64,000 nt of DNA from Sycobia sp. Sy_11 (Eukaryota > Arthropoda > Insecta > Hymenoptera > Epichrysomallidae), in assembly GCA_018907035.1 (NCBI GenBank), contig JACCIC010000137.1:1116001-1180000 (forward strand), in the 5' to 3' direction. Below are positions 21,670-32,620 of this stretch, piece by piece (positions within the stretch are counted from its first letter, which is position 1; the number at the start of each line of letters is the position of its first letter). The translations under genes and the position numbers were made by a program. Under the pieces are notes generated by a model. It was given only the letters and a program-made list of their open reading frames with translations, did not search any database and had not been told where the DNA came from.

Positions 21670-22828
21670 CTCAAAAATTAGTGGCATGGTATCGGCAAGG
21701 AAAAGGTATGTGTAAATATTAATATTCATGTAGGTCCATTTTTTATATCTTTTGCAGTAGGACTTTTTTTACAGAAACAAGGCGTATTCGAGCCAACATG
21801 GTAAGATCAGTAGTTATCTTTCCTGTCTATTGTCAACGTTCGCGTAACTGCTTAGATATACGGACGTATTGAGGAAGCGAGGTGCAGACGTCTACGAATA
21901 AAGGTTATGTTTCTTCGCCTACAACAACCATTACCCATATTTTTTGTCCAGCTACTCTTTTTTCTAACAGCCCACTCCACTGCATTGGAAATAAGAAAAG
22001 GCGAATGTTTCGCTGGCGCGGACGAAGTGACCGTGAACACACACGTGTGTTTTATGAAAACAAATCTTAAACTGAATTTTCAAAATGCTACAAAGATTGC
22101 AAAATAGATATTTGATAATCACATTCAAAACTGGCAAAAATACTGATTACAAGGAAATTAAATTGATAAAAATCGGATAAAATGATCTTATAGGGTTTAT
22201 CCAATACCTTCATAATTATTTTATATGATTTTATACGTAACTCGAGCCTAAATTATCCGATTTTTACCTTTTAAAATTCCTTACAATCGGCATTTTTGGC
22301 AGTTTTGAATGTAATTATCGAATGTTTATTTTTTTTAATCTTTGTAGCATTTTGAAAATTCAGTTGAATATTTATTTTTATAAAACACACGTGTGCGCTC
22401 GCGGTCACTTCATCCGCGCCAGCGAAACATCCGCCTTTTCTTCATTATTTTCAATGCAGTGGAGGGGGCTGTTAGAAAAAAGGGTAGCTGGACAAAAAAT
22501 ATGGGTAATACGAAGAAACATAATCTTTATTCGTAGGTGCGTGAACCTCGCTTCGTCAATACGTCCGTATATCTAAGCAGTTACGCGAGCGTTTGCAATG
22601 GAGAGGAAAAATAGCAACTGATGGTCTTTGCCGTGTTCGCTCGACTTCGCCGGGATTCCCTTCGTTTGACCTCCTTTTTCTCGCTCGCAGGCGATGACCC
22701 ACTTTTCTGTGCCCTGATTGGCTGACAGACATAGGCCCGTACTGCAAAAACTATAAAAAAATGGACCTACATGAATATCAATATTTACACATACCTTTTC
22801 CTTGTCGATACCATGCCGCTAATGTGAG
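21670..22828. mobile_element. foldback-like element with ~0.5-kb inverted arms
   Basis: The left arm (21670-22180) and right arm (22253-22828) are inverted copies around a 72-bp spacer. Matching landmarks include GGCATGGTATCGGCAAGGAA (21683) against its complement near 22810, the CTTAGATATACGGACGTATT block (21851) against 22555-22575, the CACACGTGTG core (22041 and 22387) and AAAATCGGATAA (22169) against 22253. The right arm holds about 70 bp more than the left between 22590 and 22745. No long coding frame is present. The structure fits a non-autonomous DNA transposon with long inverted repeats. Confidence 0.75.
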
Positions 22829-22981
22829 CAGTTATATCTGGGACACCGTGTTTATATATATTATAATGATTTTCCTGATCCGGACTGGCCACAGCCAGAT
22901 AGTAGACCGTTGCAAGGCTCCAGATTGCTGACGGGGTTAATTCCTTTCCTTAATACCCAGGCGCCAGATGCTTACGCATCG

Positions 22982-23220
22982 GAGCTAAATTCCTTTTCCT
23001 TGAGTATCTCGTCCAGCACTCTCAAATGGCGTCGGCTAGCTATAAAGATTTGAGGAGGGTTCGAGAATGTGTAACCATAGAATCCGCCGTCTACTTCAAA
23101 TTCAGACAGTTTATTACTATCTAATTGGTGACCTACACATTCTGTAGCTTTTACATCCGGTAGCCTATGCGTCAGATATCCTATACGTTCTGTAGCTCTC
23201 TAATACCTGTTTTCGTACCT
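22982..23220 (-). pseudogene. unrecognised decayed ORF fragment
   Basis: The minus strand reads RATERIGYLTHRLPDVKATE, then HQLDSNKLSEFEVDGGFYGY, then SNPPQIFIASRRHLRVLDEI and LKEKEFSSDA with a TAA stop. One TAG lies upstream in the same frame. The composition looks like real coding sequence. It could be the C-terminus of a retroelement gag-like protein or of a host gene; I do not recognise it. Confidence 0.4.
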
Positions 23221-25251
23221 CACCATCGAGCTCGAGTCTCGCTCATCGTTCGTATTCGCCTCCTAAACTTACACCTTTATATCCTACCCAATGCTAATAA
23301 AAAGAGATAAAAACAGAAGTCTCCGCAGGCAGTATCATCAAGCGCGAAACATAACGAATTTTCCATGTATCTTTCGTCCCGCGTATAAAACAAAATTGCG
23401 GACACGCCGCGCCACTCGCTCTTCTCGTCCCTTACCGCCCTGTATGGGATTCCATCCGCCGAGCCAGTCGAATCACGATAGCCTATTTTTGGTAGCCGCT
23501 CCCGTTTTCTTGCAGGAGAGCGGAACGAGAGCATCAAGACCGACTCGAAATCTCCGGGACGAATGCCACTGCCCCGAGTTAGCCCGCCGGAAAGAGCGCA
23601 TGTAAACCCGATATCGCCGTCTATCCTGAAACTTTCCTGACCCGACCGCCGTAAAACGTAATTCCGCGCCGATCTTGCGCACTGATCGGATCGACGAGTC
23701 AAATCCATAAACTTCGTAATGACGTTCCGCGTGCTCTGCCGAACCTAACGTCTTTTCGGCGGCTCGTGATTCACCACTACGTTGACCCTATCCTACCTAA
23801 AGGTATCGCGGCCACAGTGGCGGCGACACGGTCGGGCATGGCGTTCGTGATCGCCGTGTTTTTGTGTGACCTCTTCATCTTGGAGTTCGGCGCCTCTTGT
23901 TTATGCCGTAACTGAAGTCCTTTGTTCTGCTTTGCTCTCCTTCGCAGGCCGAGCACCGGCTGTATTGCCTACTGCATTTTTACACTTAGTGTGTCAGGTC
24001 GATGCTTTTCGCAGAAATTTCTCGTCTTTTATGCTCAGCTTCTCAATTCCTCAGGAATAATATTCGAACATTTATTATATGATATTATAAATTTTATTTT
24101 AACGGTCGAGACTTGAGACCTTGACGCTTCGAAAGCTTATTTTGCGCTATACTATTAATGTGTGTGATTAGCCACGTTACAGTATATATATTGTGATGCG
24201 ACAAAAAAAAGAATTATTAAATTACCTCAGATAATAATTAATCTATTCATTCGCACACACAACTTTATAAGGTCTACACTACTCACCTGTGTCTCTCACT
24301 GGGAAGGTCCCAACAGTCTGAAAAGTGGAATTCAGAAGAAAGAAATTTTATGCGTGGTACGACGGATTTTTTTTTGTACAGAATTTATTTCGGTCGCTCC
24401 AGTTTTCGCGTTACACACACTACCCCGACTGCGCACTGTTCTGCACAATGTTCAAGTGAACATCTATGACATTTACACAACTAGGATCCTTGAAGATTAA
24501 CAGAATAAGAAAATAAAATAAAATTCCCACTTAGTCACATAATTTGAATTATGTTTTACTAGCTCAGTTCTAAATGTTCTTACAAAGGTGTTTATATGTG
24601 TCAGGCCTCAAATTTTTTTTTACGATTCGGATAACGGTTTTTTTTCTTATAATAACCTTTTCTCACACGTCATCCTCCCCTTTATTGTAATATGCCATTT
24701 TACTTCTCTCTTCATCAGAGCCAAAATTCATTCTAGGGTTTGAATATTGTTAATCTTTATACCGCATTTAACAGTTGCCTTCTTTATGTTAATTGTATTT
24801 ATTTGAATGTCTAACTTAGGTTCACAAGTACTTATTGTTCTTTTTTTTTCTTTCAAATTATTTTACTGTATCTTATCACTCACTCTATCATCACTTCACT
24901 TTTTCTTTCATTCGTTTCGTCTATACTTTGCTCTTAATCTTTATTCAATTGTCCTTATTATTTGTGAACTAAGAAAAAAAAATGTGCTCTCTCATTTTTT
25001 TTTATTAATGCCTCTCGGCACTTGTCCGTGTGTCGGTGGTGTAGGTTAGGCCTTCTCGCTGTTCCATCAGCCGACGGTTATGCTTGGCTCGTGGCGCGGA
25101 GAGGTAAGGAGAAGGGACCGTGTCAAGCACAAGGCGCGACGGCGGGCGCGAGCGCCTTAAGGTTTCCTTCTCCGCGGGATAGCGCGCGCGTCGTCTTTTT
25201 CTGGACAAGTCGGCGCGGGCACCTTGTGACTCTCGTCACAATATATATATA
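23221..25251. other. no gene recognised
   Basis: 23270-24060 is moderately GC-rich and has several overlapping open frames on both strands, including 143 codons on the minus strand at 23277-23708, none with a recognisable domain. 24100-25000 is AT-rich. 25020-25240 is GC-rich with an open frame on each strand and could be an element UTR. No borders were identified. Confidence 0.35.
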
Positions 25252-26542
25252 TCAGGTATGTGAATAAGTCTTTCCCGTTTTTTTTTTTTTCAAATTTTGA
25301 GCCTTTATTGTGAAAAAATGGTTACAAATGAATTATTGAAAGTATTGGCCATCGCTAGCTACTACTTTTTCCCATCTTTCTGGCAACATACGAATCCCGT
25401 TGCGAAAAAATTCGACCGGTTTGGCCTCTATCCAGTCATCCACCCATTTTTTGGCTTCCTCGTAGGAATGGAAGTGCTGGTCAGCCAGGCCATGCGTCAT
25501 CGATCTGAAGAGATGGTAATCAGACGGAGCAACGTCTGGACTATACGGCGGGTGGGGTAGGACTTCCCATTTGAGCGTTTCTAAGTATGTTTTCACCGGC
25601 GGTGCAACATGTGGGCGAGCATTGTCATGTTGCAAAATAACTTTGTCGTGCCTGTCGGAGTATTGTGGCCGTTTTTCTCGCAGAGCGCGGCTCAAACGCA
25701 TCAATTGTCGTCGATAGATCTCGTCTGTGATCCTTTCATTCGGTTTCAGAAGCTCATAGTAAACCACACCTAGCTGGTCCCACCATATACAGAGCATGAG
25801 CTTGGCGCCATGAATATTTGGCTTGGCTATCGATGATGATGCATAGCCGGGTAGTCCCCATGATTTTCTTCGCTTCGGATTATCGTCACGTATCCACTTT
25901 TCATCGCCAGTCACGATACGATGCAGAAAACCCTTTCTTTTATGTCGCTGAAGCAGCTGTTCGCAAGTGAAAAAACGCCGTTCGACGTCTCTCAGCTTCA
26001 GTTCGTACGGCACCCAATTTCCTTCCTTTTGGATCATTCCCATGGCTTTCAAACGCTTGGAAATGGTTGTTCGGTCAACTCCCAATGCTTCAGCAAGTTC
26101 TTCTTGCGTTTGACAAGAATCTTCATCAAGCAAAGTCGCCAATTCGCGATCTTCAAAGATTTGCGGCCGCCCGGAACGCTCCTTGTCTTCCACGTCGAAA
26201 TCACCGCTTTTGAAGCGTCGAAACCATCCGCGAACACTTGAATCATCGGCACAACCTTCTCCATAAGCCTCCTGAAGCAATTGATGCGTCTCGGCAGCAG
26301 ATTTCTTCAAATTGAACCAATAAAGTGAAACTTCCCGCAAATGACGTCGACTCGGCTCAAATTTCGACATTTTCACGATATCAAAAATTTATGATGCGAA
26401 AAAAATTTAACTAATGTGTTAGTATGGAATTGTTGACATATGAATAAGCTTTGATGATGACATATGTAACCATTGAATACTCGCTCAGTATTGGTGGCGC
26501 CATCTCTTACAAAAAACGGGAAAGACTTATTCACACTCCTAA
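25252..26542 (-). mobile_element. mariner element 1, full length, minus strand
   Basis: The element is 1291 bp between TA dinucleotides (25250-25251 and 26543-26544). The ends are inverted repeats: TCAGGTATGTGAATAAGTC at the left and the complement of TTAGGAGTGTGAATAAGTC at the right, both leading into TTTCCCGTTTTTT. It carries one intact transposase gene on the minus strand. It is nearly identical to element 2 at 26684-27969 in the opposite direction. Confidence 0.95.
25333..26376 (-). CDS. mariner transposase (DD34D), intact, copy 1
   Basis: 347 residues, about the length of Mos1. The N-terminal double helix-turn-helix covers residues 1-110 (LREVSLYWFNLKKSAAETHQ; EELAEALGVDRTTISKRLKA), followed by WVPYEL, the linker motif. 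The catalytic core has Asp in VTGDEKWI, Asp in LQHDNARPH and Asp in YSPDVAPSD, with 34 residues between the last two, the mariner DD34D spacing. The enzyme would cut at the terminal repeats and reinsert at TA. There are no stops or frameshifts. Near the first Asp this copy reads WIRDDNPKRRKSW, where copy 2 and most mariners have Tyr before DNPK, so activity may be reduced. The translation starts at ATG 26376, and a second Met lies two codons on. Confidence 0.95.
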   Translation of the reverse strand: MKMSKFEPSRRHLREVSLYWFNLKKSAAETHQLLQEAYGEGCADDSSVRGWFRRFKSGDFDVEDKERSGRPQIFEDRELATLLDEDSCQTQEELAEALGVDRTTISKRLKAMGMIQKEGNWVPYELKLRDVERRFFTCEQLLQRHKRKGFLHRIVTGDEKWIRDDNPKRRKSWGLPGYASSSIAKPNIHGAKLMLCIWWDQLGVVYYELLKPNERITDEIYRRQLMRLSRALREKRPQYSDRHDKVILQHDNARPHVAPPVKTYLETLKWEVLPHPPYSPDVAPSDYHLFRSMTHGLADQHFHSYEEAKKWVDDWIEAKPVEFFRNGIRMLPERWEKVVASDGQYFQ

Positions 26543-26683
26543 TATATTGTTACAAATATAGGGTATGGGTACCTGTACGCGTTGTCCTGAAATTTATGTG
26601 TCCAAAAATTTTAAAAAGAGAGGAAAAGGAAAAAAATGACAGAGAAGAGAGATATATGGCATAATGAATTATTCATGGAAATA
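26543..26683. other. spacer between the two head-to-head mariners
   Basis: 141 bp, AT-rich, with no coding features. Both mariner 5' ends face this spacer. Confidence 0.8.
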
Positions 26684-27969
26684 TTAGGAGTGTGAATAAG
26701 TCTTTCCCGTTTTTTGTAAGAGATGGCGCCACCAATACTGTACGAGTATTCAATGGTTACATATGTCATAATCAAAGCTTATTCATATGTCAACAATTCC
26801 ATACTAACACATTAGTTAAAATTTTTTCGCATCATAAATTTTTGATATCGTGAAAATGTCGAAATTTGAGCCGAGTCGACGTCATTTGCGGGAAGTTTCA
26901 CTTTATTGGTTCAATTTGAAGAAATCTACTGCCGAGACGCATCGATTGCTTCAGGAGGCTTATGGAGAAGGTTGTGTCGATGATTCAAGTGTTCGCGGAT
27001 GGTTTCGACGCTTCAAAAGCGGTGATTTCGACGTGGAAGACAAGGAGCGTTCCGGGCGGCCGCAAATCTTTGAAGATCGAGAATTGACGACTTCGCTTGA
27101 CGAAGATTCTTGTCAAACGCAAGAAGAACTTGCTGAAGCATTGGGAGTTGACCGAACAACCATTTCCAAGCGTTTGAAAGCCATGGGAATGATCCAAAAG
27201 CAAGGAAATTGGGTGCCGTACGAACTGAAGCTGAGAGACGTCGAACGGCGTTTTTTCACTTGCGAACAGCTGCTTCAGCGACATAAAAGAAAGGGGTTTC
27301 TGCATCGTATCGTGACTGGCGATGAAAAGTGGATACGTTACGATAATCCGAAGCGAAGAAAATCATGGGGACTACCCGACCATGCATCATCATCGACGGC
27401 CAAGCCAAATATTCATGGCGCCAAGCTCATGCTCTGTATATGGTGGGACCAGCTAGGTGTGGTTTACTATGAGCTTCTGAAACCGAATGAAAGGATCACA
27501 GGCGAGGTCTATCGACGACAATTGATGCGTTTGAGCCGCGCACTGCGAGAAAAACGGCCACAATACTCCGACAGGCACGACAAAGTTATTTTGCAACATG
27601 ACAATGCTCGCCCACATGTTGCACCGCCGGTGAAAACATACTTAGAAACGCTCAAATGGGAAGTCCTACCCCACCCGCCGTATAGTCCAGACGTTGCTCC
27701 GTCTGATTACCATCTCTTCAGATCGATGACGCATGGCCTGGCTGACCAGTACTTCCATTCCTACGAGGAAGTCAAAAAATGGGTGGATGACTGGATAGAG
27801 GCCAAACTGGTCGAATTTTTTCGTAACGGGATTCGTATGTTGCCAGAACGATGGGAAAAAGTTGTAGCTAGCGATGGCCAATACTTTCAATAATTCATTT
27901 GTAACCATTTTTTCACAATAAAGGCTCAAAATTTGAAAAAAAACGGGAAAGACTTATTCACATACCTGA
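26684..27969 (+). mobile_element. mariner element 2, full length, plus strand
   Basis: The element is 1286 bp between TA dinucleotides (26682-26683 and 27970-27971). It starts TTAGGAGTGTGAATAAGTC and ends with the complement of TCAGGTATGTGAATAAGTC, the same pair of ends as element 1 but reversed. One intact transposase gene is on the plus strand. Confidence 0.95.
26850..27893 (+). CDS. mariner transposase (DD34D), intact, copy 2
   Basis: 347 residues, differing from copy 1 at about 15 positions. All three catalytic Asp are present (VTGDEKWI, LQHDNARPH, YSPDVAPSD), as are WVPYEL and the conserved WIRYDNPKRRKSW. Changes against copy 1 include K-S-T-A for K-S-A-A near the N-terminus, GLPDHASSST for GLPGYASSSI and EAKLVEFF for EAKPVEFF. 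It is the better candidate of the two for an active enzyme. The start is ATG 26850; the upstream region holds the 5' terminal repeat and about 130 bp of leader. Mos1-like (mauritiana-type) by its motifs, by judgement only. Confidence 0.95.
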   Translation: MKMSKFEPSRRHLREVSLYWFNLKKSTAETHRLLQEAYGEGCVDDSSVRGWFRRFKSGDFDVEDKERSGRPQIFEDRELTTSLDEDSCQTQEELAEALGVDRTTISKRLKAMGMIQKQGNWVPYELKLRDVERRFFTCEQLLQRHKRKGFLHRIVTGDEKWIRYDNPKRRKSWGLPDHASSSTAKPNIHGAKLMLCIWWDQLGVVYYELLKPNERITGEVYRRQLMRLSRALREKRPQYSDRHDKVILQHDNARPHVAPPVKTYLETLKWEVLPHPPYSPDVAPSDYHLFRSMTHGLADQYFHSYEEVKKWVDDWIEAKLVEFFRNGIRMLPERWEKVVASDGQYFQ

Positions 27970-28205
27970 TATTTTAAGATATGAAGTTCGTATGCTGGCC
28001 CCTTAATAGTTTATGTTTTTTGAAGTAATTAAAAATAGTTATGTATTGTTTTAATTATCCTTTTTGTTTTTGGTTTCTTGTGTAAATGAAAGACGTGACC
28101 TAGCAATACTAACATCAGTCCCTCCTTTTAAATATTTCATTCCTAATACATTCATATATTATCCATAAATCAATAATAAATATCATAAAATAAATCATGA
28201 GAGCT

Positions 28206-28408
28206 CGTGCCTACGAGGCTGGATCGCTAGAGCGAAGGACTAGTAACTTGGTGATCCGAGTTCAAATCCCGGTCTCGGTCGATTGACACAAACACCACTG
28301 TAATAATTTACACGTGCTTTGTTTACAAATGCATCATAGACCTCCGTCGCTGATTAGCACTGATATATGGAAGCATAAACAGAGCGACGTTAAATAACAA
28401 AAGAAAAT
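28206..28408 (+). mobile_element. tRNA-derived SINE with 12-bp target duplication
   Basis: ATCATGAGAGCT occurs at 28194-28205 and 28409-28420, exactly flanking a 203-bp unit. The first about 75 bp are tRNA-like, with a box B-like GAGTTCAAATCC at 28259-28270 and a box A-like segment near 28222-28236, so an internal RNA polymerase III promoter is likely. The body ends in ..GCGACGTTAAATAACAAAAG with a short A-rich tail. It encodes no protein and would depend on a LINE for movement. Confidence 0.85.
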
Positions 28409-28535
28409 ATCATGAGAGCTGAATAGAGAGGAAAGCAAGGTAAGTTTGTACATTAACCTGGAAGATTCTACGGTTCAACCAAAAATAATGGGCAATTAAC
28501 TTAACACGTTGAGTATATCCTCTCAATACTACAAG

Positions 28536-29395
28536 GTCTGTTCCAAAATACTCAGGTTCCCAGACTTTTCAACAAAAAGATAATAATAAATTATTTATTA
28601 AAAATTTATTTGGTTCGAAATAGTCTCTTTTCGAGTCCCTAAAATGTTTAACACGTTTGAACAGCATGTGAAATGAGTTTTTTATGCCGTTGACCAGAAT
28701 CATCTACAAAATTGCGGTGTCTGCCCTTCGGATCTCCTCGACATCCCTGTAACGCTTTCCTCTTATCACCAAACACAATTTACTGAATAATTAGTAGTTA
28801 CAAGGTGCCATATAAAGTGCATATGATGAGTGACTGACCGTCAGAATGCCATTTTTGATCAAAAAATGAATGTCAGTCGATGAAATGACGCATTATCATG
28901 CAACGAATGCCAGCTTCCATTTTCACATTATTGATACCAAAATAATACACAGCATTATCCGTTTTTCCAGATGAAATGAACTCCTGGAGAGTAATGGCTT
29001 TGAAATCGTAGAAAACGATGAGCATTTTTTGATTTTCGATTTTTCCAAGCGTGATTTTTTTTGTTTTTGGCTCATCGATGGCTTTTCAATCGGCACTTTG
29101 ACATTTTGTTTCGGCATCATATTGAAAATGTATCATCAGTTACAACAGAATAAAACTAGTTTGGTAATGATTACTTTTTCAATGATGTCTTTAGAATGTT
29201 GCATTCGAAACATTTTTTGGGCCTCAGTTAATTTGTGTTGAACAAAATACAAATAAACATTCTGGAGCACGAAAAGTTCGGTCAAAATTCGTTAGATCGA
29301 TGCTTCCGATAAATTTAATGCCACTTTCATGTAACGCATCGACGATTTGGGCTCCTATTTGATAAATTGGCGTACTTTCTCAATGTTTCCTTCGT
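28536..29395 (-). pseudogene. mariner transposase remnant
   Basis: The minus strand reads LTEAQKMFRMQHSKDIIEKV (~29220), then QYDAETKCQSAD, a stop, and KAIDEPKTKKITLGKIENQK. It continues MLIVFYDFKAITLQEFISSG and KTDNAVYYF, then SWHSLHDNASFH in another frame with the second catalytic Asp. It ends KRYRDVEEIRRADTAIL and KHFRDSKRDYFEPNK at the C-terminus. This is the normal mariner order with many stops and frameshifts. The third catalytic Asp region is missing. A different mariner lineage from the intact pair. Confidence 0.75.
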
Positions 29396-31524
29396 TAAAA
29401 ATATCTATTATTACTAAATGAGAGGCTTCTATGTTTTATGATTATATGAATGGGAAAAAATGTAAGGCTGTTAAATTACGTTTGTTTTTCGTGGAGATTG
29501 AATGAGGAGAAGGATATTTACTATATTAATAACTGCGTATATAAATAAATTATCGAATTATTATTTAATATGTATGAAGTTAATCAATACATGCAATTTT
29601 GAAAACAATGTTAAAATATAAGAATGCTATAAATATTCTGTAAGACGGGCATAATAATCAAATAATTGTTTTTCAAATTTTAAAATATTTTCTCGAATCA
29701 ATAATATTGTCATTTTTGCTATCTTGACGCCATATTACAGTAATTTCACAGGAATATTACAACAACATTTGTTGTAATATGTTTGTGATCCATTTGTTTA
29801 GGGCATTCAAGTTTCTTACGATTTTGCACCAGTATTGTTGTAATATTGCCATAATATTGCTATGATATTGATGGAATATATCTGTGATATATAATTCTAT
29901 GTGGGTTCTATGATACAAAAATTAATGAAATCTTATTTTCTTGAAATATTTTTTACATAGGTATCAGTAACTCAAGAATATGTATCGCACAGTTTTGATC
30001 ACAAAAAATTTTCATGCTCTTCATATATGGCATCGGCAATTTTTCTTATTATCTCTACTGATATAATTATTTTTATAAACGAATATATAATATAAAATTT
30101 TTATGGATATTGCAATATTTTTAATAAGCATGAAAATGAAAAGTATTGTGAACCGTAAATGTTTTTTATTCAAATATTAATTTTAACTCTCATAATTTAA
30201 CTTAATATTGATTAAATAATAGTTAAAATATAACTAAAATATAAATAAACTAATTTAAATATACTATTTACATCAAATGTATCAAACCTTATTATTTTCA
30301 TAAATCTTATTTTCAAATCCAAATAATAAATCTTATTATTTTATCAATTGTTTCTTATCTTGTATAAGTCCATTATGTCCATAATTGCTGCATCAAATGT
30401 TCTAAAAAAAACACTGGATAATAGAATGAATATATAAATTGGACTTACAAAAAATCTGAAAATTATTCATACGTTGATTGTATTTGATTATCTGGTATGT
30501 AAAATGGATCACTAACAACATTTGCATAAGCAATATGCAATTTCCGGAACATCTAATAAGAACAAGGTAATATAAATAGACATATTATTAACATTCATAT
30601 ATATGAATAGGATTAGAAATAGATGTTTTAAAAATAAGTTCAATAAACTATGATTTTATATTTTGAAATTTTTTAGACCATTAAAAGAACATTGAGAGCA
30701 GAGAAAAACTCTTATCTTTCTTTTTTTTTTCATAATATTCAAAATGTAGTCTCTTTTAATCAGAAACGCATATACGCATATATGCATATATCAAGGAAGA
30801 TTTTAACTGTAATTTTTTAAAAACTCATGAAGATTTTGGATTTCATTTTTTGAGATTTATAATATCGGGCAAATTTAATTCAGTTCTTTTTTGAGGCAAA
30901 TTATTGTACATTTTTTCTTAATAAAATCAAAACATTTTATAGTTTTTTGTCAGTGGATCAAATATACTATTTCAAATTTAAAAGTAAATACAATTTTTTA
31001 GAAAATAAATGTGTTCTCTGTTATATTTTACAAATTCATAAACAAAAAAATTTAACAACGTTACAAAATCTTCAACTTTATAATAAGTCAAATTAATGTT
31101 TCGTAAAAGTTAAAAGCTTCCTAGAGTTACACATATATGTGCGGGTGAAATTGGTGTGGATAGTATACTTTCAGTGAATGCTATCCCATCATTGCAACAA
31201 CTGTATCAATTGATTTTAGGCTTACGAAGATCATAGGAAGACGAATTTTCAAGATAGGAGTGGTTTTAAAAAATTCTAATCTCACAACCTTACTTTTACT
31301 AATTCTAAACTAACTAGGAATTTATGCGAAATGATAGTTTTAATTATATAATTAATTGACGCTATTGTCATAATAAAAATGTAAATAATGAAATTGAAAG
31401 TAATGATCATTCTGTAACATATGCTAATGTTTCGAGTTTAACAAACTCTTCATTAGGCCAAAAAATTGTTATTACAATAGATGTTTTGCATTTATTATGG
31501 AGCGCAATAATACAAAAATATATA
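29396..31524. other. AT-rich DNA without recognisable genes
   Basis: Long AT-rich stretch. 29715-29900 contains repeated ATATTAC/GTAATAT words (see findings). No ORF or RNA gene is supported. Confidence 0.6.
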
Positions 31525-32387
31525 CTACTGTGTAAAAATACGAGTAAGACTTTATTTATAACATTTAAAATCTTTATTTCTAAAACAAATTCATCTTTCT
31601 CAAAATAGCCCCCCCCCCCGGATTCAATACAACCATGCATATTCTTTTTCAAATTGTCGAAACATTTCTTATACTCGTATTCCGGAATGGTCATCACTTC
31701 CTTTTTCGATTCGGCTTTGGCTCGATTTTTTCGGTCTCCGCTCTCCTTTGCCACGATATTCATTCGATTCATCGGTTGTTTCTGGATTGTAAGCGACGAC
31801 GCAAGTCAAATCTCCAGTTATTATACGTTCCATCATGTCCTGAAAGTCCGAAAGCATCGTTTCACAGATCTCCATGCGACGCTGTTTTTTCAATTGAGTG
31901 TTTTTGGCATTAATCGAGATTTCACTCTTTTCAAGCACAATCGACGATTTTGTAGAATCAATTCTTTGATTTGACGACGTGTAGCCCATCAGTATATGTT
32001 CTTGCTCGTCTTTGATGCGGTTCGTCTTCAACGCGTTCTCGACATTCTTTAAACAATTTATGCGAATCAAAAACATTTGCTTTTGACATTGACTTCTGAC
32101 GAAAAGTCTTCTGCAACATTCTAAACGTTTCAGCTGCTAATATTTCATTTCGCTCACAAAATTTAACGCTACTTCTTTGTTGAATAATTTCAGACATAAT
32201 AAAAATCGAAGAGAAAACTTTTTGTTGTTCACAAAACACAAGTGTAACTATATGAAAAATGACGATAATTGCGAAAAATTTAGCACAGATAACTCTGACA
32301 ATACTACCAAATTAAAAATAAAAACATTTGTCCGAATCGATAAATCCGCGAAGTTTGAAAAGTCTTGCTCATATTTGTGCACAGTAG
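31525..32387 (-). mobile_element. internally deleted mariner, copy A
   Basis: An 863-bp element with TA duplications at 31523-31524 and 32388-32389. The inverted ends read CTACTGTGTAAAAATACGAG (left) and the complement of CTACTGTGCACAAATATGAG (right). On the minus strand the N-terminal helix-turn-helix is readable (SSVKFCERNEILAAETFRML, 32205-32140), followed by ITGDLTCVVAYNPETTDESN around the first catalytic Asp and RRPKKSSQSRIEK. The frame then jumps to the C-terminus (EYEYKKCFDNLKKNMHGCIE). The middle with the second and third Asp is gone. It shares ends and deletion with 53728-54611. Confidence 0.85.
31608..31619 (+). repeat. poly(C) run
   Basis: About 11 C in a row inside deleted mariner A; the matching place in copy B has only six. 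Confidence 0.8.
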
Positions 32388-32604
32388 TAAATATGATAAA
32401 GATATCCAATTTAGATATTAAAACACATAATATAAAATCATTAAATATATTTAATAATGTAAACAATAGGTATAAAGAAACGATTAAATCTATATCATAT
32501 CGTATTATATCATATCATATCATGTTGTATATTATAGAGCATACATTATAATTTGGTGAGGAGAATAAACTGAGTTCGATATCAATTGCACATATCGTGC
32601 ACGT

Positions 32605-32620
32605 AATAAAGTAGTGCCGT
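32605..32620 (+). repeat. target site duplication, left, of the R1 element
   Basis: AATAAAGTAGTGCCGT is identical to 37019-37034 and marks the left border of the inverted R1 insertion. Confidence 0.85.

Noticed and set aside
23277..23708. 143-codon minus-strand open frame
   Set aside because: Overlapped by open frames on the other strand and without any motif; GC-richer DNA gives chance frames.
25921..26241. 106-codon frame antisense to mariner transposase
   Set aside because: The same frame exists antisense in the other mariner copy; a shadow of the transposase gene.
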